A stretch of DNA of 24,947 nt from a virus: IMG/VR virus record IMGVR_UViG_3300026097_000097, positions 1 to 24,947 of that record; one strand, written 5' to 3'. The translations under genes were made by a program, and so were the position numbers. How positions within the stretch are numbered: position 1 is the stretch's first letter; every line of letters starts with the position of its first letter. Below are positions 1 through 7,552 of this stretch, one piece after another. Under the pieces are notes generated by a model. It was not told the origin of the DNA, did not search any database, and was given only the letters and a program-made list of their open reading frames with translations.

Positions 1-114
1 TGGGGAGATTTCTTGGGGTTACCTTCGGTAATTCTGGGAAGGTCTCGTGAACACCCCCACCCCCATAAACGTGCAGGATTCTATATATATATAATACCCC
101 TGTGACATAATTAG

Positions 115-221
115 AATTTTGAGAAGCTTTATCATCAGGGTAAATCTGGGAAATACTTGGGAAATAAAATGAGTAAAACACCTACCTAGTAATTATAAAA
201 TTTTACAAGGTTTATCATCAG
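115..221. repeat. Imperfect direct repeat pair
   Basis: Two copies of a roughly 23-base segment, 115-138 and 199-221, share AATTTT at the left end and TTTATCATCAG at the right, with starts about 84 bases apart. Between them lies the TGGGAAATA pair. Repeats beside a terminase gene can be protein-binding sites (packaging or regulation), but nothing in the sequence proves a function. Confidence 0.6.
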
Positions 222-290
222 ACATAAACAAGCACTGTCCACAACCTTGGGCTACCAGGGCGGGCCTACGAGGTGGTATTGAGATAATAG

Positions 291-319
291 TTGTATAAGG
301 ATAGAGGTAGAAGTATAAT
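291..319 (+). promoter_or_regulatory. Sigma70-like promoter for terminase
   Basis: TTGTAT at 291-296 and TATAAT at 314-319 are separated by exactly 17 bases. The expected transcription start is near 326, which gives terL a leader of about 184 nt. The -10 box is followed by A, as in the other promoters here. Confidence 0.6.
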
Positions 320-439
320 AGCTACAGTCAATAGATGTCGTATTGTCTTAGATACTTCTTTGAGGGGGCTTGCTAGGTTCTATATAGAGGAACATAGTAT
401 ATGTACTACCCCCGAACCTTAAAGTAAGGTTAGTATAGC

Positions 440-520
440 ATGGATTTTTACAACACACAATACACAAACAAGAGATTACTTAATCACAAATTATTACAAT
501 TGGTAACATATGGACACTGA
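440..520 (+). CDS. Possible 26-residue leader peptide overlapping terL
   Basis: ATG at 440 opens 26 codons ending at TGA 518-520, inside the first codons of terL in another frame. An AAGG-containing sequence at 426-431 sits about 8 bases before this ATG and could be its ribosome binding site, whereas terL itself has no visible Shine-Dalgarno. The AAGGTT is the 3' arm of a 6-bp hairpin (AACCTT at 415-420, loop AAAGT). This could be a translational-coupling leader, or chance. No homology is recognised. Confidence 0.25.
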   Translation: MDFYNTQYTNKRLLNHKLLQLVTYGH

Positions 521-2084
521 ATTAGATATTGAAAGCCTTGAGGCATTAGCCTTACCTCCCGTTGCTGTGCCTAAAGCTTATGCAGACTTTGATAAAGCAC
601 TAAGTGATTACATACATGTTAAGTCAAAGACAGACCTGATAACCTTTGTACGTAAGACAGCACCTACACTAGTAACAGACTTCCACATGGGTAGACATAT
701 TGAACTACTATGTGACAGACTACAGAAGGTAGCAGACGGTGAGATTAAAAGACTTATGGTCTTCCTGCCACCACGTAGTTCTAAGAGTCTTATTACCAGT
801 AAGATATTCCCTGCATGGTATATAGGCAGAGAACCTAACCACGAGATTATGTCTGTCTCACACAGTGACCAGCTGGCTAGTGACTTTGGTCGTAGCGTAA
901 GGGACATTGTAAATACAGAGGACTTCCAGAAAACCTTCAAGGGTGTACAGCTACGTAGTGACGTTAAGGCAGCTGGTAAGTGGAAGACTAATCACAATGG
1001 CTCATACTATGCTGCTGGTGTCAGGTCACAGATTGCTGGTCGTGGTGCTCACTTAGCCCTGCTGGATGATGTGATGTCTGAAGAGGATTCTTTCTCTGAG
1101 GCAGGACGTAGGTATATTAAAGACTGGTGGCCTTCTGGTCTACGTACACGTCTTATGCCTAATGGTGCCATTATTATTATTAATACAAGGTATCACTATG
1201 ATGACCTATGTGGTTGGTTATTGAAGCAGGAGTCAGACATCTCTGGTATACCATGGGAAGTTATTAGTATCCCTGCCTGGCTAGATGAGACAGCAGCAGA
1301 GCTACTGGGCTTGCCAGTGGGTAGTAGCTACTTCCCTGAGTGGAAGCCTGACCATGTACTACAGCTAGATGAGCAAGAGATTAGGTCAAGTAATGGCAGC
1401 AGGTACTGGGATGCTCTGTATATGCAGAACCCATCACCAGATGAAGGTGGTATTATTAAGAAGAAGTGGTTCCAGTGGTGGGAGTATGAGGACCCACCCT
1501 ACTGTGAGTTTATTATTCAGACGTATGACACGGCGTTTTCCACCAAGAAAACGGCTGACTATAGTGTCATACAAACATGGGGTATCTTTAATCAAAGTCA
1601 AAGAGATGAGTTTGGTAATGAGTTTACTGTCCCCAATCTAATACTATTAGGTAATGTAAAGGAAAGGTTTGAGTATCCAGACCTAAGACGTGCAGCACAG
1701 CACCTATACCAGAAGCATAGACCAGATGTCTGTATCATTGAGAAGAAGGCATCAGGTCAGTCATTGTTACAAGACATGAGGCTGGCAGGCTTGCCTGTAC
1801 TAGACTATCTGCCTGACAGGGATAAGGTATCACGTGTCTATGCAGCCACACCACTAATGGAGTCTGGTCGTGTCTACCTACCCAAGGGTAAGGAGTGGGC
1901 TAAGGATTTATACGATGAATCATTGGCATTTCCCAATGGAGCACACGATGACCAAGTGGACGCAATGACCATGGCCATCCATTATATGAGAGATAGTTGG
2001 CATGTCTCCCACAGTGAAGACCCTAGCTGGGAAGACGATTATAACCCAAGACGACAGAAGAGGGTTGGATACTGGCGCACTTGA
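510..2084 (+). CDS. terL: Terminase large subunit
   Basis: Packaging ATPase-nuclease that pumps DNA into the prohead through the portal and cuts concatemers. The N-terminal ATPase domain has a Walker A-type motif, LPPRSSKS, at residues 86-93, and a Walker B strand LALLDD at 182-187. A strand ending in NTR at 225-227 fits the coupling motif position. The C-terminal RNase H-like nuclease shows the expected acidic residues: D340 in QTYDTA, E411 in IIEKKASG, and the HDDQVDA cluster (D480, D481, D484). The length of 524 aa is normal for the family and no catalytic element is missing. The ATG at 510 has no clear Shine-Dalgarno, but the next in-frame ATG (residue 60) would cut into the ATPase domain. 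The adjacent portal gene supports the assignment. Confidence 0.96.
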   Translation: MDTELDIESLEALALPPVAVPKAYADFDKALSDYIHVKSKTDLITFVRKTAPTLVTDFHMGRHIELLCDRLQKVADGEIKRLMVFLPPRSSKSLITSKIFPAWYIGREPNHEIMSVSHSDQLASDFGRSVRDIVNTEDFQKTFKGVQLRSDVKAAGKWKTNHNGSYYAAGVRSQIAGRGAHLALLDDVMSEEDSFSEAGRRYIKDWWPSGLRTRLMPNGAIIIINTRYHYDDLCGWLLKQESDISGIPWEVISIPAWLDETAAELLGLPVGSSYFPEWKPDHVLQLDEQEIRSSNGSRYWDALYMQNPSPDEGGIIKKKWFQWWEYEDPPYCEFIIQTYDTAFSTKKTADYSVIQTWGIFNQSQRDEFGNEFTVPNLILLGNVKERFEYPDLRRAAQHLYQKHRPDVCIIEKKASGQSLLQDMRLAGLPVLDYLPDRDKVSRVYAATPLMESGRVYLPKGKEWAKDLYDESLAFPNGAHDDQVDAMTMAIHYMRDSWHVSHSEDPSWEDDYNPRRQKRVGYWRT

Positions 2085-2093
2085 GTGTATAAT
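2065..2093 (+). promoter_or_regulatory. Sigma70-like promoter for portal
   Basis: TTGGAT at 2065-2070 and TATAAT at 2088-2093 have a 17-base spacer. The promoter lies across the last codons of terL, and the predicted start near 2100 leaves a 26-nt leader before the portal ATG at 2127. Confidence 0.6.
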
Positions 2094-2126
2094 ATAGGCA
2101 ACAGCAATTAATCAAGGAAATTTAAT

Positions 2127-4658
2127 ATGGCAACTGAACGCAATCCATACGAAGTAGATGGTGGAAGAGAATACACTAATATGGAATTAGAGCTTGAGGA
2201 TGTATCGTCTGCTGATGCAGCGATTACAGTAGACCCTGAGACTGGAGAGATTGAAGTAGACTTCTCTGGCGTAGCAGATGAAATAGAGATTGAGATTGGA
2301 ATGGATTCAGAAGGGTTCTATCAGAACCTTGTAGAAATCCTAGATGAAGATACTTTAGATGACATAGGTAATATGGTCGTTGATAAGTTTGAAGCTGATA
2401 AAGATTCACGTGCTGAATGGGAGTCAATGTTTGAACGTGGTTTTGACCTACTAGGTCTGAAGCTGGAAGACACAAGCGAACCATTTGAGGGTGCCGCCAC
2501 TGCAGTGCACCCACTACTAATTGAATCAGCAGTTAAGTTCCAAGCTAAAGCATCTACAGAACTGTTCCCATCTAAAGGACCAGTCAAGGCACAGGTACTA
2601 GGGGAAGCAACACTAGAGAAACAACAACAAGCTAATCGTGTTCAGAACTTTATGAACTATCAGGTAACAACACAGATGCCTGAATACTTCGATGAGTTTG
2701 AGCGCATGTTGTTCCACCTACCACTTATCGGTTCAGCAATAAAGAAAGTATACTATGATGCAAGTCTTGAGCGTCCTGTATCTGAGTTTGTTCCTATTGA
2801 CCAGTTCTATGTATCTTACTATGCAACTGACCTACGTAGAGCAGACCGCTATACACATGTAATCTATCGTAGCCCTGTAGACTTGGCTCGTCAGATTGAT
2901 GCAGGTATGTATGCTGATGTTGATTTACCTAAAGCAGGTATGCCTTCTTTGTCTGGCATGGCAGAGAAGATGGACAATGTTCTTGGTTTGTCTCCTGCCT
3001 CAGACAATGACCCACAATATGTATTGCTTGAGCAGCATTGTTATTTAGAGATACCAGAAGATGTACGGCACAAAGGTAATGTTGCCTGTCCATACATTGT
3101 AACTGTAGAACAAACATCAGGCAAAGTATTATCTATTAGACGTAACTGGGCAGAAGACGATGATAAATATGTTAAGAAAATGCACTTCACACATTACCGA
3201 TATGTTCCTGGCTTTGGTTTCTATGGTCTTGGTCTCATTCACTTTCTTGGTAATCTTACTATGTCTGCTACTGCTGCTATGCGTTCATTGCTTGACGCTG
3301 GTCAGTTCGCTAACCTTCCAGGTGGTTTCAAAGCTAAAGGTGTACGTATGGTGGGTGACAATGACCCTATTGCTCCTGGTGAGTTTAAGGAGGTAGAAGC
3401 AACAGGTATGGACTTATCTAAGTCTATTATCCCACTACCATTTAAAGAACCATCGCAGACACTGTTTAATATGCTTACCTTTGTAACACAAACAGGACAA
3501 AGATTTGCTGACAGCACTGAGCAAGTGATTGCAGACAGTGGTGGCTATGGTCCTGTAGGTACAACGATGGCATTGTTAGAAGCTTCAAGCAAGTTCTTCT
3601 CTTCAATCCATAAGCGTTTACATAAAGCACAGGGTGATGAGTTTAAAATTCTAGCACGTATTGATTCTGAATACTTGCCAGATGAATATCCATATGACCT
3701 ACCAGGCTTATCAGAAAAGATTCTACGTTTAGACTTTGATGGACGTATAGATATTATTCCAGTATCTGACCCGAACATTCCATCTAATGCACAGCGTATG
3801 ATGCTTATCCAAATGGTACAGCAGATTGCTGCTCAGTCAGAGCCTGGCATGTTTGATATGGAAGCTATTAATCGTATGCTTCTTACAACTGCTAATGTTC
3901 CTGATGTTGAGAAGCTAATGCCTCTTAAGAAGGACGCTGTGGCTCAAGACCCAATGTCTGATATCAGGTCAGCAGCACAAGGCAAACCAATCAAAGCATT
4001 TACTGGTCAGAACCATGATGCACATATTGCAGTTAAGACTGCCTTCTTGCAAGACCCAACCAATGCAAAGAATCCTACAATGCCTCGTATTGCTGCTGCA
4101 CTACAGGCTAATATTTCTGAGCATGTTATTATTAAGTACGAAGAACAACTTGGTGGTCTTATGCAACAAGCAACACAACAGATTGCTGCTAACCCAGAGA
4201 TGGCTATGCAAGTACAACAACAGCTTGCCTCAGCTCCTGAACCAGAAGCAATGGTACAGGCACAAGCTGCACAGCAACTACTACAGATGCACCAGCAGAT
4301 TATGCAGGGTGGTCCTATGTCTCCTGAACAACAGATGGTTCAGATGGAAGGACAACGCATTCAGGTTGAAGCACAGAAAAATCAAACACAAGCTGCCAAG
4401 GCGCAGGTTGATGCAGCACTTAAAAACCGTGCACTTGATTTGAAAGAGCAAGAGATTATGATGGATGCTCAAGAGGCAGGCATGGATAAACAATTAACCA
4501 TAATGCAGAAAGAAGAAGACCGTAGTAACAAACGTGCTATCGAAGCAATGAAACTATTGGGTGACCTTCTTAAAGCACAAGATGCAAATGAAATTGAAGA
4601 ATCTAAAATAGCTGGCAACTTGTTAATGGATATAATTAAAACAGGTGGTATTAATTAG
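2127..4658 (+). CDS. Portal protein (P22-like, long C-terminal helical tail)
   Basis: Forms the dodecameric ring at the capsid vertex through which DNA enters and leaves. At 843 aa it is long, comparable with or larger than the P22 portal (about 725 aa). The N-terminal 110 residues are acidic. Next comes a core with segments typical of this portal group, such as HPLLIESAVKFQAKASTELF near residue 128 and a conserved D-x-F-Y-V strand near residue 230. From about residue 690 the protein is rich in Gln, Met and Ala with coiled-coil character, as expected for a helical barrel projecting into the capsid. The Shine-Dalgarno AAGGAAA lies at 2114-2120. It follows terL and shares its last base with the next gene. 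Confidence 0.93.
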   Translation: MATERNPYEVDGGREYTNMELELEDVSSADAAITVDPETGEIEVDFSGVADEIEIEIGMDSEGFYQNLVEILDEDTLDDIGNMVVDKFEADKDSRAEWESMFERGFDLLGLKLEDTSEPFEGAATAVHPLLIESAVKFQAKASTELFPSKGPVKAQVLGEATLEKQQQANRVQNFMNYQVTTQMPEYFDEFERMLFHLPLIGSAIKKVYYDASLERPVSEFVPIDQFYVSYYATDLRRADRYTHVIYRSPVDLARQIDAGMYADVDLPKAGMPSLSGMAEKMDNVLGLSPASDNDPQYVLLEQHCYLEIPEDVRHKGNVACPYIVTVEQTSGKVLSIRRNWAEDDDKYVKKMHFTHYRYVPGFGFYGLGLIHFLGNLTMSATAAMRSLLDAGQFANLPGGFKAKGVRMVGDNDPIAPGEFKEVEATGMDLSKSIIPLPFKEPSQTLFNMLTFVTQTGQRFADSTEQVIADSGGYGPVGTTMALLEASSKFFSSIHKRLHKAQGDEFKILARIDSEYLPDEYPYDLPGLSEKILRLDFDGRIDIIPVSDPNIPSNAQRMMLIQMVQQIAAQSEPGMFDMEAINRMLLTTANVPDVEKLMPLKKDAVAQDPMSDIRSAAQGKPIKAFTGQNHDAHIAVKTAFLQDPTNAKNPTMPRIAAALQANISEHVIIKYEEQLGGLMQQATQQIAANPEMAMQVQQQLASAPEPEAMVQAQAAQQLLQMHQQIMQGGPMSPEQQMVQMEGQRIQVEAQKNQTQAAKAQVDAALKNRALDLKEQEIMMDAQEAGMDKQLTIMQKEEDRSNKRAIEAMKLLGDLLKAQDANEIEESKIAGNLLMDIIKTGGIN

Positions 4659-4840
4659 TGTTATATGACGAGTTAGTTCGAGAACTACAAAAAGAAATTG
4701 AAATAATAAAAAATTCGCTTGCGTATGGAACCGCTTCAGACTATGCTAGTTATCGTGAGACAGTTGGTACGATAACAGGGATTGAGAAATCAATAGGTCT
4801 TGTAAAAGACTATCTCAACAAGTATATAGAAGAGGACTAA
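4658..4840 (+). CDS. Small conserved phage protein, 60 aa, unknown function
   Basis: Starts with GTG at 4658, which uses the last base of the portal TAG, so translation is probably coupled to portal. An ATG at 4665 is out of frame, which supports the GTG start. The protein is one amphipathic helix-rich unit with regular hydrophobic spacing (LVRELQKEIEIIKNSL) and probably forms a small coiled coil. Function is not recognised; its fixed place between portal and the co-chaperonin suggests a head-assembly role. Confidence 0.75.
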   Translation: MLYDELVRELQKEIEIIKNSLAYGTASDYASYRETVGTITGIEKSIGLVKDYLNKYIEED

Positions 4841-4844
4841 ACAA

Positions 4845-5252
4845 ATGCGAGCAGGCAGCAATGCACTTAAAAACGATGAGTGGATTACAGATGAAAATGT
4901 TGAAGACCCAAAAGTATTACCAGAAATTCCAGGATATCACTTACTTGTACGTCCTGTCTCTGTTAAGCAGACAACAAAGGGCGGTATTATTCTTCCTGAC
5001 TCAACCAAATCGGACATGGCTTATCTTACAACAGTGGGTCGTGTAGTTAAGGTTGGTAACCTAGCATACAAGGATGACAAGTTTGATGGCAAACCTTGGT
5101 GTAAGGAGGGAGACTATGTTTGCTATGGTAAACATACAGGCGATAAGTTTTTGTATAAAGGTATCCAGTTCCTACTTATCTTTGACGATGCTGTTAAAAT
5201 GGTAGTGGAAAGTGCTAAGGACTTAGACCCTACATTTAACTTATCAAATTAA
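4845..5252 (+). CDS. GroES-like co-chaperonin
   Basis: Cap of the chaperonin folding chamber, comparable in role with phage T4 gp31. The 135-aa protein has an extension of about 28 residues and then the Cpn10 fold: YHLLVRPVSV (31-40), a mobile loop with GGIILPD at 46-52, VGRVVKVG (64-71), and the GDYVCYGKHTG strand (89-99) matching the GroES GDIVLFGKYAG-type segment. The GGI-I-L tripeptide that contacts GroEL is retained, so it could work with host GroEL; no GroEL gene is visible. AGAGGA at 4831-4836 is the likely ribosome binding site. It sits just ahead of scaffold and capsid genes, which suggests capsid folding as its task. The N-terminal extension and the Cys residues C86 and C93 are unusual compared with host GroES. 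Confidence 0.92.
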   Translation: MRAGSNALKNDEWITDENVEDPKVLPEIPGYHLLVRPVSVKQTTKGGIILPDSTKSDMAYLTTVGRVVKVGNLAYKDDKFDGKPWCKEGDYVCYGKHTGDKFLYKGIQFLLIFDDAVKMVVESAKDLDPTFNLSN

Positions 5253-5267
5253 TTTACAGTGTTGCTA

Positions 5268-5296
5268 TTGTGACACAGTAATTTATACTATATAAT
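5268..5296 (+). promoter_or_regulatory. Sigma70-like promoter for scaffold/capsid operon
   Basis: TTGTGA at 5268-5273 and TATAAT at 5291-5296 are spaced by 17 bases, with transcription predicted from about 5303. An imperfect inverted repeat, TTACAGTGT (5254-5262) and ACACAGTAA (5273-5281), overlaps the -35 box and could be an operator. Confidence 0.65.
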
Positions 5297-5305
5297 ATAT
5301 CACAT

Positions 5306-5329
5306 CAGCGTTATTCGTCTTATTCGCTG
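5306..5329 (+). other. 5' leader hairpin of the scaffold/capsid transcript
   Basis: CAGCG at 5306-5310 pairs with CGCTG at 5325-5329 around a 14-base loop that holds parts of two TTATTCG copies (5311-5317 and 5320-5326). It begins about three bases after the predicted transcription start, where hairpins often protect mRNA from 5' decay. It is not followed by a T-run, so it is not a terminator. Confidence 0.4.
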
Positions 5330-5354
5330 AGGACGTTAAACAGGAGAATAAAAA

Positions 5355-6371
5355 ATGTCAGAGACTGAATGGTCTACTATTACACCTAATGAAGGTGAAT
5401 CCCAAGAAAAAATTGAATTTGAAATCGAAGGACAGGAAGAAGAAGCACAAGCAGAAACTCCAGAGGTCCAAGAAAAAGTAGAGGTAGAATCCGATACTAC
5501 AGAAGAGGCTCAAAGTGAAGAGCAAGAAGTTCCAGAAGAAAAAGGTGTTGAAACCTCTGGTGCTCAAAAAAGAATTAGACAGCTAGTTGCTCAAAAGAAA
5601 GAGCGTGAAGCTGAGATTGAAAAACTACTAGAGCAGAACAAGCAATATCAACTTGAACTACAACAGCAAAAAGAAGAATACTTTGCAGCAGTAGGAAGTA
5701 ACTTAGAAAACTCTGAGTTACAAGTTAAAGAGAAACTATCAATTGCACGTGATGCCTACAAAAGAGCTATTGAAAGTGGTGAGGCAGACCTTATCCTACA
5801 AGCTCAAGAGTATTTAAATAATGCACAGTTAGATGTTACTCGTCTAGCAGATGCAAAGAAACAATATCAAGCTCTTACTCCTGCGCAGAAGAATGCAATT
5901 GCAGAAGAGCAAATACAGGCTCAACCTCAAGCCCCTGCTGAAAACTACAATGGATATGGACTTAAAGCATATCAGTGGGCAGCAAGCAACGAGTGGTTTA
6001 ATACCGACCCTATCCTTACAAATGCAGCATTAGTTATTGATGCGCAACTTAAGGAAGAAGGTTACGACCCAGAGGAAGACGAGTTTTATGCGGAAGTAGA
6101 TAAGCGTCTTGCTGATAACTTCCCTAACAAGTTTGGTGCACCTGCAAAGGCTGTTGCCGAAACCCCCGTAACGAAGCCTACGTCATCGGCTTCTCAGGTA
6201 GTAGCTGGAGCCTCGCACACTTCAGCAGCCCCGTCAAGTAAAAAGGTTAAGCTCTCACAAGAAGATGTACGCCTTGCAAACAAATGGGGTATTACGCTTG
6301 AACAGTATGCCGCCGAAAAGTTGAAGGTCGAATCGGCTGGAGACGGTGAATATACAACAATTAATCGATAG
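5355..6371 (+). CDS. Capsid scaffolding / assembly protein
   Basis: Probable internal scaffold that organises capsid protein into a prohead and then leaves. The call rests on position and architecture rather than catalytic residues. Residues 1-65 are extremely acidic (many Glu). About 70-115 form a strong coiled coil (REAEIEKLLEQNKQYQLELQ). The C-terminus carries a short helical segment, LSQEDVRLANKWGITLEQYA (about 300-319), of the kind scaffolds use to bind the coat protein. The start at 5355 is set by AGGAGA at 5342-5347. It is 338 aa, near the size of T7-type scaffolds (about 300 aa), and lies two genes before the decoration and capsid genes. No protease domain is seen. Confidence 0.82.
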   Translation: MSETEWSTITPNEGESQEKIEFEIEGQEEEAQAETPEVQEKVEVESDTTEEAQSEEQEVPEEKGVETSGAQKRIRQLVAQKKEREAEIEKLLEQNKQYQLELQQQKEEYFAAVGSNLENSELQVKEKLSIARDAYKRAIESGEADLILQAQEYLNNAQLDVTRLADAKKQYQALTPAQKNAIAEEQIQAQPQAPAENYNGYGLKAYQWAASNEWFNTDPILTNAALVIDAQLKEEGYDPEEDEFYAEVDKRLADNFPNKFGAPAKAVAETPVTKPTSSASQVVAGASHTSAAPSSKKVKLSQEDVRLANKWGITLEQYAAEKLKVESAGDGEYTTINR

Positions 6372-6393
6372 CTGCGAAAGGATACATACACTT

Positions 6394-6882
6394 ATGGCAC
6401 GAAATACAACACGTGAAAGCCAGACTCGTGAACTGGAAACAAGAGAAGAAGACGATTATGAATACCGTGAACCGAACCTTTTAGATATTCCTGATTCAAT
6501 TAAGAATCGTTTTGAAGACCAAGGAATGACACTTCGCTGGATACGTATATCCCTTAAAGGTGCGGATGACTACACTAACGTTGGTAAACGACTAGCCGAA
6601 GGCTGGCAGTTTGTTTCTCTTGATGAGGTACCTGAAATGGGACACACTTCTATGGTTAGAAATGAAGGTCGTTATTCAGGTACAGTTTGTCGTGGTGACT
6701 TGGCTCTTGCTAAATTGCCAATCAAACGTGCACTATCACGGCAACGACATTTTGAAAACGCTTCTGCAGAAATGGTCGAAGCAGTTAACTCTCAACTTGA
6801 GGGTGCTGGTGACCGCAGGATGCCGATTCGAAATCAAAGCAAAACTAACGTAACTAAAGGACGTTCGGCTAAATTCGATTAA
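6394..6882 (+). CDS. Conserved head-module protein, unknown function
   Basis: A 162-aa protein when started at ATG 6394, with AAAGGA at 6377-6382 as ribosome binding site. An upstream in-frame GTG at 6346 would add 16 residues and overlap the scaffold end, and is less likely. The N-terminus is charged and Arg/Glu-rich; the middle has LLDIPDSIKNRF, MTLRWIRISLKGADD, NVGKRLAEGW and EVPEM; the C-terminus is basic with MPIRNQSKTN. I associate this pattern with proteins next to capsid genes in marine phages, but no function is known to me. It may be an assembly factor or internal head protein. Confidence 0.75.
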   Translation: MARNTTRESQTRELETREEDDYEYREPNLLDIPDSIKNRFEDQGMTLRWIRISLKGADDYTNVGKRLAEGWQFVSLDEVPEMGHTSMVRNEGRYSGTVCRGDLALAKLPIKRALSRQRHFENASAEMVEAVNSQLEGAGDRRMPIRNQSKTNVTKGRSAKFD

Positions 6883-6944
6883 AGATATTTAACGACAGCC
6901 TTGGTTACTAATTTTAAAATTTAATCTTTGAAGGAGATATAAAA

Positions 6945-7538
6945 ATGAGTGCAACTAAACAAGCTCGTGGTCTTGTTCCTTCTCGTATTCGTGGCGCAGG
7001 TTACAACAGTGCAGGTACTAATGAGTACAGCATTGCTTCAGGTGCCGCCGCTAGCATGTACACAGGACAACCTGTTCGTGTATCAGCTGGCTACGTAGTA
7101 GCTCTTACCTCTGCTGGTGAGTCTACTGACGGTGTATTCCAAGGCTGTCGCTATGTAGAAAACGGGGAACAAAAATTTAAAGCCTATTGGACAGGCGGTA
7201 CATCAGCTACCGATGCTGTTGCTTACGTGATTGACAACCCATCACAAACTTACATCATCCAGTGTAACTCTACCATCACGCAAGCTGCTGTTGGTCAGAA
7301 CGTAGCTGTATCAGGTGTCGGTGGCGGTTCGACCTTTACTGGTCAATCTGCTATGGTCGCTAAAGCCTCTACTGTAGGCACAGGCGTACTAGACCTGAAA
7401 ATCATTGGTGTAGTAAATGAACCAGGCAATGCCGTTGGCGATGCTTATACAAAAATTGAAGTTACTCAAGCTTTACATTCTGACAATTTCCGTCAGGTCT
7501 ATGTAACTGCTCCAGTAACCTCTACAGATGGTAACTAA
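6945..7538 (+). CDS. Putative capsid decoration / head structural protein
   Basis: A 197-aa protein rich in Gly, Ala, Ser, Thr and Val with many short beta-prone stretches and few charges, consistent with a beta-sandwich surface protein. Recognisable segments are GYVVALTSAG (about 49-58), DGVFQGCRYVENG and KFKAYWTGGT. The ATG at 6945 follows the strong AAGGAG at 6931-6936, and the capsid gene begins 15 bases after its stop behind a near-identical GGAGATATAAAAA leader. Both may therefore be made in large, similar amounts, as expected for a stoichiometric shell component. Direct homology to a named decoration protein is not established here. Confidence 0.65.
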   Translation: MSATKQARGLVPSRIRGAGYNSAGTNEYSIASGAAASMYTGQPVRVSAGYVVALTSAGESTDGVFQGCRYVENGEQKFKAYWTGGTSATDAVAYVIDNPSQTYIIQCNSTITQAAVGQNVAVSGVGGGSTFTGQSAMVAKASTVGTGVLDLKIIGVVNEPGNAVGDAYTKIEVTQALHSDNFRQVYVTAPVTSTDGN

Positions 7539-7552
7539 GGGAGATATAAAAA

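Larger units (their letters stand above)
1..509. other. Non-coding leader upstream of the terminase gene
   Basis: No convincing gene is visible. One frame stays open from base 1 to about 105 and could be the tail of an upstream gene, but its translation is unrecognisable. The region holds an imperfect direct repeat of about 23 bases ending in TTTATCATCAG (115-138 and 199-221), two copies of TGGGAAATA with starts 11 bases apart (147-155 and 158-166), and TCTGGGAA at 33-40 and again at 145-152. It also contains a TTACC/GGTAA hairpin at 19-31, a GGGGG/CCCCC pair at 364-368 and 409-413, a promoter at 291-319 and a short possible leader ORF at 440-520. A small terminase gene is not present; it may lie upstream of the window. 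Confidence 0.6.

Noticed and set aside
90-95. TATAAT in the early leader
   Set aside because: It sits in a TATATATATATAAT run, and 17 bases upstream is AAACGT, so there is no usable -35.
6892-6920. ACGACA-17-TAAAAT before the decoration protein gene
   Set aside because: Both hexamers are weak and the gene is already served by the transcript from the promoter at 5268-5296; not strong enough to call.
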